Assembly: GCF_001440395.1 (NCBI RefSeq)
Contig: NZ_LLXZ01000163.1
Coordinates: forward strand, 1-46,121
DNA: 46,121 nt
Origin: Bradyrhizobium jicamae
GTDB taxonomy: Bacteria > Pseudomonadota > Alphaproteobacteria > Rhizobiales > Xanthobacteraceae
Direction of reading: 5' to 3'
Part shown: positions 34,715-43,055 of the stretch, piece by piece
How positions within the stretch are numbered: position 1 is the first letter of the stretch
Layout: each line of letters starts with the position of its first letter
The notes under the pieces: model-generated
What the model saw: only the letters and a program-made list of their open reading frames with translations
Databases searched by the model: none
Told to the model about the DNA's origin: nothing
Translations under genes and position numbers: made by a program

Positions 34715-35056
34715 ATGGCTTTCTTAGACCGCAGTCAGATTGTTGAGACGCCCTCCCAGCCCCCGATGGCGCGCGGGAAGGAGCTATTTGCCGGCATCCT
34801 GATCGTGGCGATGGTTGCGGCCGTGGGGATCCGGACCGTGGTGCCGGCGGACGCGCTCGCGCCCGCCATCGTCACCCTGCTCTTTGCGGTTGCCGCATTG
34901 ACGGCCGGCTTCGCGCTGCTCTGCCGGCGCGATCGATTCCGCATCATGTGGTTCGACCTCGCCGGAAGCCTGACGTTTATCGGCATCGTGCTCTCAGTCC
35001 TGATTGAGCCGGACCAGATGGTCAGGCTCTTCGCGTTCTCGGATCAACCTGAATAA
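34715..35056 (+). CDS. Small membrane protein of unknown function
   Basis: The 113-residue product has three likely membrane helices (about 26-43, 49-68, 80-97) after a short polar N-terminus. I do not recognise the family. The ATG at 34715 lacks a strong ribosome site; ATG at 34766 (MARGKELFAG) is an alternative that keeps all helices. The gene is divergent from the XRE pair and 119 bases ahead of the TerC gene on the same strand, possibly co-transcribed. Confidence 0.68.
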   Translation: MAFLDRSQIVETPSQPPMARGKELFAGILIVAMVAAVGIRTVVPADALAPAIVTLLFAVAALTAGFALLCRRDRFRIMWFDLAGSLTFIGIVLSVLIEPDQMVRLFAFSDQPE

Positions 35057-35122
35057 CGGAAACGCCTTTTGCGCCGTCTGACTGCGCATCTTTCTACGCA
35101 CGTCCAAGCCCGGGCCCCTCTG

Positions 35123-35140
35123 GCAGTTCAAGCGAACTGC
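35123..35140 (+). promoter_or_regulatory. Hairpin in the terC leader
   Basis: GCAGTTC-AAGC-GAACTGC forms a perfect seven-base stem with a four-base loop, 35 bases before the terC start. It is too short to identify. I looked for the yybP-ykoY (Mn) riboswitch core and did not see it. Confidence 0.4.
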
Positions 35141-35175
35141 GATGTCGGATTGGACCTTAAAACGGAGTGGCCCGG

Positions 35176-35820
35176 ATGCTCGAACTAGTCTCCTCACAAG
35201 CCCTGACAGCGTTTTTCCAGGTCGTGATGATCGACCTGGTGCTCGCCGGCGACAATGCGATCGTCATCGGCCTGGCAGCCGCAGGCCTGCCCGAAGGGCA
35301 GCGCAAGAAGGCAATCCTGATCGGCATCGCGGCCGCAACGATCCTGCGCATCGGCTTCGCCTCCGTCACGGTCCAGCTCCTGCAGATCATCGGACTGTTG
35401 CTCGCCGGCGGCGTTCTCCTGCTGTGGGTGTGCTGGAAGATGTGGCGCGAGCTGCGCACGGCGCATCATCACGAACCCAAAATGCAGAGTCTCTCGGCCG
35501 CAAGCGCGATCGATGCGTCAGCCGGCGCGCGTCATCAAAAGACGCTTGGCCAGGCCGTGTGGCAGATCACGATCGCGGACGTTTCGATGTCGCTCGACAA
35601 CGTGCTCGCCGTCGCGGGCGCCGCGCGCGAGCATCCGATGATTCTGATATTCGGGTTGGCGCTTTCCATCGCCCTGATGGGATTGGCCGCCAACTTCATC
35701 GCGCGGCTTCTGGAAAAGCACCGCTGGATCGCCTATGTCGGCCTCGCCATCATCCTCTATGTGGCCTTCGACATGTGCTATCGCGGCGCCATCGAGGTGT
35801 GGCCGCACCTCAGCCTCTAG
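35176..35820 (+). CDS. TerC/YjbE-family membrane protein
   Basis: The 214-residue protein has about seven membrane helices and the family aspartate motifs MIDLVLAGDNAIVIGLA near the N-terminus and IADVSMSLDNVLAVAGAA in the second half. A polar loop holds TAHHHEPK. TerC-family proteins (YjbE, Alx, TerC) take part in Mn2+ or other metal export or in loading metal on exported enzymes. The start is ATG at 35176, eight bases after GGAG; the GTG at 35167 overlaps that ribosome site. Confidence 0.9.
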   Translation: MLELVSSQALTAFFQVVMIDLVLAGDNAIVIGLAAAGLPEGQRKKAILIGIAAATILRIGFASVTVQLLQIIGLLLAGGVLLLWVCWKMWRELRTAHHHEPKMQSLSAASAIDASAGARHQKTLGQAVWQITIADVSMSLDNVLAVAGAAREHPMILIFGLALSIALMGLAANFIARLLEKHRWIAYVGLAIILYVAFDMCYRGAIEVWPHLSL

Positions 35821-35848
35821 GCCCTCCACAACATCGCCGTTCTTCAAC

Positions 35849-35867
35849 GATTAAGAGGGCGTTAATC
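35849..35867 (+). promoter_or_regulatory. Perfect CtrA-type box (TTAA-N7-TTAA) before the response regulator
   Basis: TTAA (35851-35854), seven bases, TTAA (35862-35865) match the CtrA consensus of alphaproteobacteria exactly. The flanks make it an inverted repeat (GATTAA / TTAATC). It ends 57 bases before the start of the sigma-54 response regulator gene. Such a match is rare by chance in this GC-rich DNA. CtrA binding itself is inferred. Confidence 0.55.
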
Positions 35868-35923
35868 GGCATCGGCGAAAGTGCCCCGATTCGATACATT
35901 ATGTAGCGTGCGGGGGGAGAGCC

Positions 35924-37423
35924 ATGGCTGCCACCATTTTGATTGCCGATGACGACGCCGTGCAGCGCCGTTTGGTTGAAAACATGGTGCAGAAGTGCGG
36001 CTATGAGGCCCTCGTCGTCGACAGTGGCGATGCGGCCGTGGCCGCGCTGACCGCCCCGGATGCGCAGGCAATCGACGCGGTCGTGCTCGATTTGGTGATG
36101 CCCGGCCTCGACGGGCTCGGCGTACTCGCAAAAATGCGTGATGCAGGCCTGAGCATCCCCGTCATCGTGCAGACCGCCCATGGCGGCATCGACAACGTGG
36201 TTTCGGCCATGCGCGCCGGCGCGCAGGATTTCGTGGTCAAGCCGGCCAGCTTCGAACGGCTTCAGGTGTCGCTGCGCAACGCGCTCAACACCTCAGCCCT
36301 CAAGGGCGAATTGCAGCGCATCCGCCATAGTCGCGAAGGCCGGCTGACCTTTGCCGACATCATCACCCGCAGCGAAACCATGGCAGCCGTGCTGCGCACC
36401 GCGCAGAAGGCCGCGGCCTCGGGCATTCCGGTGCTGATCGAGGGCGAATCCGGCGTCGGCAAGGAATTGTTCGCCCGCGCCATCCATGGTTCCGGCGAGC
36501 GCAAATCGAAACCCTTCGTCGCGGTCAATTGCGGCGCGATCCCCGACAATCTCGTGGAATCGATCCTGTTCGGCCACGAGAAGGGCGCTTTCACCGGCGC
36601 CACCGAGCGCCATATGGGCAAGTTCGTCGAAGCTTCCGGCGGCACGCTGTTTCTCGACGAAGTTGGCGAGCTGCCGCTGGCGGCGCAAGTGAAACTGCTG
36701 CGCGCGCTGCAGGAGGGAACCGTCGAGGCGGTCGGCGGCCGCAAGCCGGTGAAGGTCGACGTCCGCATCGTTTCCGCGACCAACCGCAAGCTGCTCGACC
36801 TCGTGAAGAGCGGTGCATTCCGCGAGGACCTGTTCTACCGCCTGCACGTGCTGCCGCTGACGATCCCGCCGCTGCGGATGCGGCGCGAAGACATCCCGCA
36901 TCTGTTGCGGCATTTTCTGGCGCGCTTTGCCGCCGAGGAAAACCGCACCATCACCGGCATCAGCGGCGAGGCCGTGGCCCATCTCGCCCAGCTCGATTGG
37001 CCCGGCAACATCCGCCAGCTCGAGAACACCGTCTATCGCGCCGTCGTCATGAGCGAGAGCGACCAGCTCGGCCTGTCCGATTTCCCGCAGACTGTCGGCC
37101 ACGCCGTTGCGGACGGCCAGTTCGCGCACAGCGAACCCCTGGTCGTCGCGCCGTCGGCGGCACCGTCCCTGGTGTCGGGTAGCGACATACCCATTGCTCC
37201 GCTCGCCACGGCCGGCAGCCTCGCGATGCTGACTTCAACCGGCGAGGTGCGGCCGCTGGAAGACATGGAGAACGAGATCATCCGTTTCGCAATCTCGCAT
37301 TATCGCGGCCAGATGTCGGAGGTCGCGCGACGGCTCAAGATCGGCCGCTCCACGCTCTACCGCAAACTCGATGAGGCCGCCGCCGACGACCCGGCCGAAG
37401 GCGGCGCGCAGGACGCCGGCTGA
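35924..37423 (+). CDS. Sigma-54-dependent response regulator (NtrC-type)
   Basis: The 499-residue product has a receiver domain (1-120) with phospho-acceptor Asp56 in VVLDLVMPGLDG. An AAA+ domain (about 147-370) has Walker A GESGVGKE and an intact GAFTGA loop for contact with sigma-54. A proline/alanine-rich linker follows, then a C-terminal Fis-type HTH (about 445-480, MSEVARRLKIGRSTLYRKL). It activates sigma-54 promoters when phosphorylated. No sensor kinase lies nearby, so it is an orphan here. GGGGGGAGAG is the ribosome site. The CtrA-type box before it hints at cell-cycle control. Confidence 0.94.
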   Translation: MAATILIADDDAVQRRLVENMVQKCGYEALVVDSGDAAVAALTAPDAQAIDAVVLDLVMPGLDGLGVLAKMRDAGLSIPVIVQTAHGGIDNVVSAMRAGAQDFVVKPASFERLQVSLRNALNTSALKGELQRIRHSREGRLTFADIITRSETMAAVLRTAQKAAASGIPVLIEGESGVGKELFARAIHGSGERKSKPFVAVNCGAIPDNLVESILFGHEKGAFTGATERHMGKFVEASGGTLFLDEVGELPLAAQVKLLRALQEGTVEAVGGRKPVKVDVRIVSATNRKLLDLVKSGAFREDLFYRLHVLPLTIPPLRMRREDIPHLLRHFLARFAAEENRTITGISGEAVAHLAQLDWPGNIRQLENTVYRAVVMSESDQLGLSDFPQTVGHAVADGQFAHSEPLVVAPSAAPSLVSGSDIPIAPLATAGSLAMLTSTGEVRPLEDMENEIIRFAISHYRGQMSEVARRLKIGRSTLYRKLDEAAADDPAEGGAQDAG

Positions 37424-37773
37424 GAAAACACCCGCCCGGCGATTATGGCGCCCGCGTGGCAAAGATCGTGGCAAACCAACGACATCGCTCGTTCGGAAGC
37501 TTTTGAACCGTGGCTTGCCGGTGACAGACAAAGGGCGGGGCGCGTGGCAAAAATGCGCGACCCGAAGTGCAACGGGTAGTTTTTTGAGGTCAGTTTGTCG
37601 TGAGTAGTCCCGCATGGCGCTGGCTGCATGAGTGGGGCACATGTATCGTCTGCGTTTGAATCAAATGCGTGCAGGCGTACGAGAACCAATCGAAGCCGGC
37701 GCTTCCCGCGCAAGCTATGACGATACCAACGACTGTTCCATGCCGGGGCAGTTTCGCCCAAGGGGGTGTGACG
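37424..37773. other. 350-base gap upstream of the L,D-transpeptidase
   Basis: I found no convincing gene. ORFs on both strands lack family features and look like shadows. The stretch should contain the L,D-transpeptidase promoter; CGTTTGAATCAAATGCG at 37651-37667 holds a short inverted repeat (CGTTTGA / TCAAATG with one mismatch). I found no sigma-54 consensus with the right spacing. Confidence 0.55.
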
Positions 37774-39921
37774 ATGCGTGACTGTTCGACGAATCGTGCA
37801 GGATTTGACCGCGTGCTGATGGCCGTCGCGGCAACCTTCCTCACGGTGTCCGCGACCTCAGCACTGGCGGCGCAATCGACGACGCCGCGTGCCAGCGCCG
37901 CCGAGCTCGCGATCGACGCAGCAGTCCCCCGACCCGAGCCTGCCAACGTTCCGCCTCCGACCATCGGCGATTTCAAGATGGACTCCACCGCGTCGGCTCC
38001 GGACCCGGCCAAGGCCATCGACAACAAGGCCATCGACAAGCCGGCCGATCCCGGTGCCGCCGCAAAGGCGCCCGAGCCGAAGCCGGCCGAGACCGTCACC
38101 GCTCCTGCGGCAAGCGACACCACCGCAACCACGACGCCTCCGGCTGCAACAGCCACTGCACCTGCAGCCGAGCCCGCCAAGGAACCGGTGAAGGTCAGCA
38201 CCGTCGCACCGGCCGACCAGCCGGTTGCCGACAGGCTGCGCGACATGATCGGCGCCAAATCGCTGCGCTATTTCGACCGCAAGAACGAGCGCGCTGCCGT
38301 CGAGAAATTCTACGCCGCGCGTGACTACGCGCCGCAATGGACGCAAGCCGGCAAGCTGACCGATGGCGCTAAGGGCGTGATCGCCCGGCTGAAGGATGCT
38401 GCCGCCGAGGGCCTCAATCAGGCCGACTACCCGGTGCCGGATTTCGCCGCCGCCGGTTCGCCGGACCAGCTCGCTGAAGCCGAGCTGAAGCTTACCGCGA
38501 GCATGCTCGACTATGCGCGCCAGGCGCAGAGCGGCCGGATGCACTGGTCGCAGACCTCTGGCGACATCCTTTATCCCGAGCACCCGACCGACCCGGCTGA
38601 AGTGCTCGCCAACATCTCGACCGCCAAGGACGCGTCCGCAGCGCTCGATGGCTACAACCCGCCGCACAAGCTCTACAAGGATCTGAAGGCCAAGCTCGCC
38701 GAGCTGCGCGGCCAGGGCGACGGCCCGATGATCTATATCGCCGAAGGTCCGGCGCTGGCGTTCAAGGCCGCCACCAAGAAGCAGGCTGAAGTGGTGCCGG
38801 ACGATTCCCGCGTGCCGCAACTGCGCGCCAAGCTCGGCCTCGAGCACCCCGACGATACCCGCTACGACGCCAAGGTCGCAGCCGCCGTGCGCAAATTCCA
38901 GGAGAGCGTCGATCTCAAGCCGACCGGCGTGCTCGACGACCGCACCGTGAAGGCCATCAACAGCCCGAAGCGCGACCGGCACATCGACACCGTCCTCGTC
39001 AATATGGAGCGCTTGCGCTGGCTGCCCCGCCAGCTCGGCGCGGCCTCGCTGGGCAATGCCTATGTCATTCTCAACGTGCCCGACTTCACGCTCAAGGTGA
39101 TGCAGAACGGCGGACAGGTCTGGACCACCCGCGTGGTGACCGGAAAGCCGGGAAAACATGCGACGCCGATGCTGACGGAGACGATGAAGTTCATCACCGT
39201 CAACCCGACCTGGAACGTGCCGCCGTCGATCATCTACAACGAATACCTGCCTGCCCTGCAGCAGGACCCGACGGTGCTGCAGCGCATGGGCCTGCGGCTG
39301 GAGCGTAACCGCGACGGCAGCATCCACATTTCGCAGCCGCCGGGCGAGGCCAATGCGCTCGGCCGTGTCCGCTTCAACTTCCCGAACAAGTTCCTGGTCT
39401 ATCAGCACGACACCCCGGACAAGCACCTGTTCGCCAAGGAAGAGCGTGCGTTCAGCCATGGCTGCATGCGGGTGCAGAATCCCGACCAGTACGCCGCGAC
39501 GCTGCTCAACATCACCATGCCGAACGAGCGCTACACGCCGGAGCGAATTCGCAGCATGTACGGCCGCAGCGAGATCGACCTGAAATTCCCGACGCCGATT
39601 CCGGTCAACATCACCTACCAGACCGCGTTCGTGGATGACGCCGGCAAGCTGCAATTCCGCAAGGACATCTACGGCCGCGACGCGACGATGATCGCCCTGC
39701 TCAAGAACAGCCGCAACAAGGATCTCGAGGTCATGGTCTCCCATGCCCAGCCGAGCTATTCGCGCCCATCCGGCTCGAGCCTGCCGGCCGGTGTCAACTT
39801 TGCCAGCGACAACACCTTTTCCTCCGGCCCCTCGTTCTTCGAGCGCCTGTTCGGCGGTCCGTCGCCCGCGACGCCGCCGGCGCCGGTCGGCCGGCGGCCG
39901 CAGCAGCGGTTCACCCGCTAA
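37774..39921 (+). CDS. L,D-transpeptidase (YkuD) with peptidoglycan-binding domain
   Basis: The 715-residue protein has a signal peptide (cut near ALA at 32), a long Ala/Pro/Thr-rich linker (about 35-150), a conserved scaffold region and a peptidoglycan-binding domain (about 390-430, DAKVAAAVRKFQESVDLKP). The catalytic L,D-transpeptidase domain with HGCMR, including the active cysteine, follows. It resembles E. coli YcbB (LdtD) and forms 3-3 cross-links or attaches proteins to the wall, from the periplasm. ATG 37774 gives a good signal peptide and follows AAGGGGG. A longer frame from 37669 lacks one. A terminator follows. Confidence 0.93.
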   Translation: MRDCSTNRAGFDRVLMAVAATFLTVSATSALAAQSTTPRASAAELAIDAAVPRPEPANVPPPTIGDFKMDSTASAPDPAKAIDNKAIDKPADPGAAAKAPEPKPAETVTAPAASDTTATTTPPAATATAPAAEPAKEPVKVSTVAPADQPVADRLRDMIGAKSLRYFDRKNERAAVEKFYAARDYAPQWTQAGKLTDGAKGVIARLKDAAAEGLNQADYPVPDFAAAGSPDQLAEAELKLTASMLDYARQAQSGRMHWSQTSGDILYPEHPTDPAEVLANISTAKDASAALDGYNPPHKLYKDLKAKLAELRGQGDGPMIYIAEGPALAFKAATKKQAEVVPDDSRVPQLRAKLGLEHPDDTRYDAKVAAAVRKFQESVDLKPTGVLDDRTVKAINSPKRDRHIDTVLVNMERLRWLPRQLGAASLGNAYVILNVPDFTLKVMQNGGQVWTTRVVTGKPGKHATPMLTETMKFITVNPTWNVPPSIIYNEYLPALQQDPTVLQRMGLRLERNRDGSIHISQPPGEANALGRVRFNFPNKFLVYQHDTPDKHLFAKEERAFSHGCMRVQNPDQYAATLLNITMPNERYTPERIRSMYGRSEIDLKFPTPIPVNITYQTAFVDDAGKLQFRKDIYGRDATMIALLKNSRNKDLEVMVSHAQPSYSRPSGSSLPAGVNFASDNTFSSGPSFFERLFGGPSPATPPAPVGRRPQQRFTR

Positions 39922-39964
39922 TCCGGAGGACTACGGTCTACGCATAAAATTTCTTAATGAAATC

Positions 39965-39994
39965 AACAACCTCTCCTCCCCGGAGAGGTTGTTT
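39965..39994 (+). terminator. Terminator-like hairpin after the L,D-transpeptidase
   Basis: An ACAACCTCTCC / GGAGAGGTTGT stem (extendable by one A-T pair to 12 bases) with a five-base TCCCC loop, ending in TT, lies 44 bases after the stop. The T-run is short. Confidence 0.65.
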
Positions 39995-40085
39995 ACGTTA
40001 ACCATTATCCCTGCCGTATCGGGCACCCGGCACTTTTTCGCCACAGTCAACGCGTTAGGTTAAAGCTTGCTTGGGGGCAGGTCGG

Positions 40086-40101
40086 TAAACCTCGGTTTAA
40101 C
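40086..40101 (+). promoter_or_regulatory. Near-consensus CtrA-type box before the DUF882 gene
   Basis: TAAA-CCTCGGT-TTAAC matches TTAA-N7-TTAA with one mismatch, about 77 bases before the start. It is also within an inverted repeat (TAAACC / GGTTTA). Function is inferred. Confidence 0.4.
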
Positions 40102-40117
40102 CCTCCTGCTTTAAGAA

Positions 40118-40167
40118 AGCGTTCACCGTCTTTTGCCGGGGGTCTGCAAAAGAAAACCGTGAACGCT
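40118..40167 (+). promoter_or_regulatory. Long stem-loop in the DUF882 gene leader
   Basis: AGCGTTCAC (40118-40126) pairs with GTGAACGCT (40159-40167), and inside it TTTTGC (40131-40136) pairs with GCAAAA (40146-40151). The structure ends 10 bases before the GTG start, where a ribosome site is expected. It may control translation. This is inferred from sequence only. Confidence 0.5.
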
Positions 40168-40177
40168 CGTCGACTGG

Positions 40178-41818
40178 GTGGGCTCATACGTGCTGGCTGG
40201 TTTCGCGCGCCAATTCAATCCGCTGTCTTCGAAGGCCGGATATCGGATCGGCCTGACGTCGCTGTTGCTCCTGGCGGGCGCCGGCACGGTGCATGACGCG
40301 ACCGCGCGGAACGAGACCCGCACCCTCTCCTTCCACCACACCCATTCCGGCGAAGACCTCACCGTCACCTTCAAGCGCGACGGCCGCTACGACGAAGACG
40401 CGCTGAAAAAGCTCAATCATTTCCTGCGCGACTGGCGCAACCAAGACTCCACCACGATGGATCGGCACCTGTTCGACATCCTCTGGGAAGTTTACCGCGA
40501 CGTCGACGGCAAGCAGCCGATCCAGATCATCTCCGCCTACCGCTCCCCCGCCACCAACGCCATGCTCCGCCGCCGCTCTTCCGGCGTGGCCCGCCACAGC
40601 CAGCACATGCTCGGCCATGCGATGGACTTCTTCATTCCCGGCGTGCCGCTTGAGCAGGTTCGCGCCGCCGGGCTCCGCCTGCAGCGTGGCGGCGTCGGCT
40701 TCTACCCGACATCGGGATCGCCGTTCGTCCACCTCGACACCGGCAGCGTCCGCCACTGGCCGCGCATGACCCACGATCAGCTCGCCAAGGTCTTCCCGGA
40801 TGGGCGCACTGTCCACCAGTCTTCCAGCGGTCCGATGAAGGGCTATGAGCTGGCCCGCGCCGATATCGAGCGACGCGGCAATGGCGACAACGCAGGCGCC
40901 GGGAAGATGCCGAACCTGTTCGCGGCGCTGTTCCGGGGTGGCAAGGCCACTGAGGAAGATGACGAGGGCGCAAACGCTCCCGTCAAGAACGAGAAGCCCG
41001 CACCGGCCAGTGTGGCTGCTGTGAAGTCCGCCGATCCCGTCCCGACCCCACGTTCCAAGCCGGCCGGCGCAACCATCCAGCTCGCGGCGGCTGACGCGCA
41101 GATCGTTGGCGCGCCCAGGGCCAGGACGGAGTCCAAGCCGGAGGCGAATAAGGCCGCGCCGGTTTCCGCCGATACCGGCGAACCGAAGCCGCAGACGCCG
41201 GCCGATATCATCAATTCCCGCGGGTTCTGGGACGACGTGCCGAAGGCGGCGAATCAGGCCACTCCCGCGCAAGTCGCAGCCCTCCGCGCCCGCCAGGCCC
41301 TCGCCGCCGCAACGGCCACCGATCCGCAACCGACCGCCAGCGTCAGCGAGACCTTCAACAGGGCGATGGCCTATGCGCCGGCCGCTGCTTCGCCGGTCGA
41401 CCGCGCCAACATCGTCGCGGCCTCCGCGCCGGTGCCGCGCAGCAGCGTGCGTCCGATACGCAGCGCCGCTGCAGCATCGACCGAAATCAATACCGTGGTC
41501 GCCAAGGGACCGCAGGGCGCCCAGGGTCAGGACAACGTGGTCGCCACCTCCACCCGCCTCGCCGCTGCGAAGGGCAACGATATCTGGATGCGGGTCGTGA
41601 TGCTGGCGCCGAGCGCGAGCACCGCGATGTCGACGACGGTGCTCGGCGATACCGAGATGACCCAGATGCGCGCCCACTTCGTCAAGCCGAAGGCCGCGGT
41701 CGCCATGACCTTCTCGGAAGATCCGATGATGGGCATGACCTGCGACCGTTTCTCGGGATCAGCGACCACGCAACTGCCAACGCAGTCGTTCGTGATGCGC
41801 ACCGCCGCGCTGCGGTAA
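40178..41818 (+). CDS. DUF882 protein (Peptidase M15-like) with long C-terminal tail
   Basis: The 546-residue product starts with a hydrophobic signal-anchor (about 22-38), then a DUF882/M15-type domain (about 45-200). The likely metal and catalytic residues are in HSQHMLGHAMDFF (His143 or His147, Asp150) and FVHLDTG (His185). The rest, from about 215 to 546, is Ala/Pro/Thr/Lys-rich and low complexity, with a final conserved-looking PMMGMTCDRFSGSATTQLPTQ. It may be a peptidoglycan peptidase acting with the upstream L,D-transpeptidase. The start is GTG 40178 without a clear ribosome site; GTG 40190 is an alternative. Confidence 0.85.
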   Translation: MGSYVLAGFARQFNPLSSKAGYRIGLTSLLLLAGAGTVHDATARNETRTLSFHHTHSGEDLTVTFKRDGRYDEDALKKLNHFLRDWRNQDSTTMDRHLFDILWEVYRDVDGKQPIQIISAYRSPATNAMLRRRSSGVARHSQHMLGHAMDFFIPGVPLEQVRAAGLRLQRGGVGFYPTSGSPFVHLDTGSVRHWPRMTHDQLAKVFPDGRTVHQSSSGPMKGYELARADIERRGNGDNAGAGKMPNLFAALFRGGKATEEDDEGANAPVKNEKPAPASVAAVKSADPVPTPRSKPAGATIQLAAADAQIVGAPRARTESKPEANKAAPVSADTGEPKPQTPADIINSRGFWDDVPKAANQATPAQVAALRARQALAAATATDPQPTASVSETFNRAMAYAPAAASPVDRANIVAASAPVPRSSVRPIRSAAAASTEINTVVAKGPQGAQGQDNVVATSTRLAAAKGNDIWMRVVMLAPSASTAMSTTVLGDTEMTQMRAHFVKPKAAVAMTFSEDPMMGMTCDRFSGSATTQLPTQSFVMRTAALR

Positions 41819-41843
41819 GGTTCACCGTCTCCACAAACTCGGT

Positions 41844-42008
41844 GTCGTCCCTGCGAACGCGGGGACCCATAACCACAAATGCGCGTGTTGGGAGCCGCTG
41901 CGGCCCCAGCTTCGCGCAACCTGAACGTCGGTGGTTATGGGTCCCGGATCGCGCGGAGCCTGTCATCGGGCGCGCATTCGCGCGACCCGTTGGCTTGTCC
42001 GGGACGAC
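41844..42008. repeat. Composite palindromic repeat, 165 bases
   Basis: Outer arms GTCGTCCC (41844-41851) and GGGACGAC (42001-42008) enclose inner perfect 15-base arms GGGACCCATAACCAC (41862-41876) and GTGGTTATGGGTCCC (41931-41945). I recall this as a frequent Bradyrhizobium intergenic repeat. It sits between the DUF882 gene and gapR, which converge on it. Confidence 0.8.
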
Positions 42009-42033
42009 GATAGGTGAGAGCGCGGCTATCGCC

Positions 42034-42306
42034 TCACAGCATCCCGAGCGCCTGCATGTAGGTTTCCAGAATGGTTTCCTGCTCGGCGCGCTCGTTGGCG
42101 TCCTGCTTACGCATCCGCACGATGGTGCGCAGCGCCTTGGTGTCGTAGCCGTTGCCCTTGGCTTCGGCATAGACGTCGCGGATGTCGTCGGAGATCGTCT
42201 TCTTTTCCTCTTCCAGACGCTCGATGCGCTCGATGATGGCCTTGAGCTGGTCTTTGGCGAATCGTGTCGCGGGCTCGTCCTGGACGGCGGCGGCGGAGGT
42301 GGCCAT
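42034..42306 (-). CDS. gapR: Nucleoid-associated protein GapR (DUF2312)
   Basis: The 90-residue product has the DUF2312 core: ATRFAKDQLKAIIERIERLEEEKK, then YAEAKGNGYDTKALRTIVRMRKQD and ERAEQETILETYMQALG. It closely parallels Caulobacter GapR, which forms a tetramer and wraps over-twisted DNA ahead of replication and transcription. The ATG at 42306 has AGGAGTACCCG before it. It is monocistronic. Confidence 0.94.
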   Translation of the reverse strand: MATSAAAVQDEPATRFAKDQLKAIIERIERLEEEKKTISDDIRDVYAEAKGNGYDTKALRTIVRMRKQDANERAEQETILETYMQALGML

Positions 42307-42339
42307 CGGGTACTCCTGAATGGAACTGAATGGTGAAGG

Positions 42340-42380
42340 TGAAAAATCAAGCGCCGCACGCATTACCGCGCGGCGCTTTT
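42340..42380 (-). terminator. Terminator of the DUF1244 gene (minus strand)
   Basis: AAGCGCCGC (42349-42357) and GCGGCGCTT (42370-42378) form a perfect nine-base stem with a 12-base loop. On the minus strand it is followed by GATTTTTC. It is downstream of the DUF1244 gene, beyond a palindromic repeat, and just upstream of gapR. Confidence 0.55.
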
Positions 42381-42464
42381 GCGCAGATGACCCTCAAGAT
42401 CGGGGGGCCTTGCGTCAAGGCAGCATCGCGCTCATCCACAGCGCGCCCACAGGAAGGTCAGAAG

Positions 42465-42539
42465 GTAGCCCGGATGAGCGCAGCGACATCCGGGACAGTC
42501 GACACCGTCCCCGACATCGCTGCGCTCATCCGGGCTACG
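42465..42539. repeat. Palindromic repeat, GTAGCCCGGATGAGCGCAGCGA type
   Basis: Left arm starting GTAGCCCGGATGAGCGCAGC and its inverted copy ending GCTGCGCTCATCCGGGCTAC flank a short core. Stem length is about 22 bases. I recall it as a common intergenic repeat in Bradyrhizobium. It lies after the DUF1244 stop. Confidence 0.85.
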
Positions 42540-42553
42540 AAGCGCCCAATGCC

Positions 42554-42856
42554 TCAGTGCCCGGGATGCACCTTCTTCATCGCCGCCAACTGCTCGGGCG
42601 TGGCCGTGCCCTGATATTTCGCCTTCCATTCCTCATAAGGCATGCCGTAGACCGCCTCGCGGCTCTCGTCCTTGCTGACGGCTATACCCTTGGCGTCGGC
42701 CTCTTCCTTCATCCAGTTGGACAGGCAGTTGCGGCAGAAGCCGGCCAGATTCATCAAATCGATGTTCTGGACGTCGGTGCGGCCGCGCAGGTGGCTGACC
42801 AGGCGCCGGAAAACCGCGGCTTCCAGTTCCGTTCTGGTTTTGTCGTCGATCGTCAT
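42554..42856 (-). CDS. DUF1244 family protein
   Basis: The 100-residue product starts MTIDDKTRTELEAAVFRRLV and has the DUF1244 core LMNLAGFCRNCLSNWMKEEADAKG (35-58) with the two cysteines Cys41 and Cys44 (CxxC-like), then YGMPYEEWKAKYQ. DUF1244 is a small alpha/proteobacterial family of unknown role with a known fold from a crystal structure of a Sinorhizobium member, as I recall. It is cytoplasmic. It is monocistronic. Confidence 0.92.
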   Translation of the reverse strand: MTIDDKTRTELEAAVFRRLVSHLRGRTDVQNIDLMNLAGFCRNCLSNWMKEEADAKGIAVSKDESREAVYGMPYEEWKAKYQGTATPEQLAAMKKVHPGH

Positions 42857-43055
42857 GGCCTTGGCTCCCGCGTCAGATGTGCCGAGCGTACCGATATCAG
42901 GTGGGAATTGTCACAGATTCTGCCACATCTGCGCGCAAAATTGGCAACCTCCGGGGACTGCCGGTTTCCCGTAGCGCGGGAAAGGTGTTCCCCATCCGTT
43001 GACAGGTCCCGCCGGGTCACGCGAAATCTTCAATGATTTGATATAGCTTCCCTGC

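Noticed and set aside
35057..35175. yybP-ykoY manganese riboswitch before terC
   Set aside because: I looked for the conserved core and did not find it; only a short hairpin is visible.
37424..37773. Sigma-54 promoter in the gap after the NtrC-type gene
   Set aside because: TGGCA-like starts occur (for example near 37455) but the GG to GC spacing is not ten bases.
37858..39744. Minus-strand 628-residue open frame opposite the L,D-transpeptidase
   Set aside because: It is an antisense shadow caused by high GC and codon bias; the plus frame has signal peptide and HGCMR.
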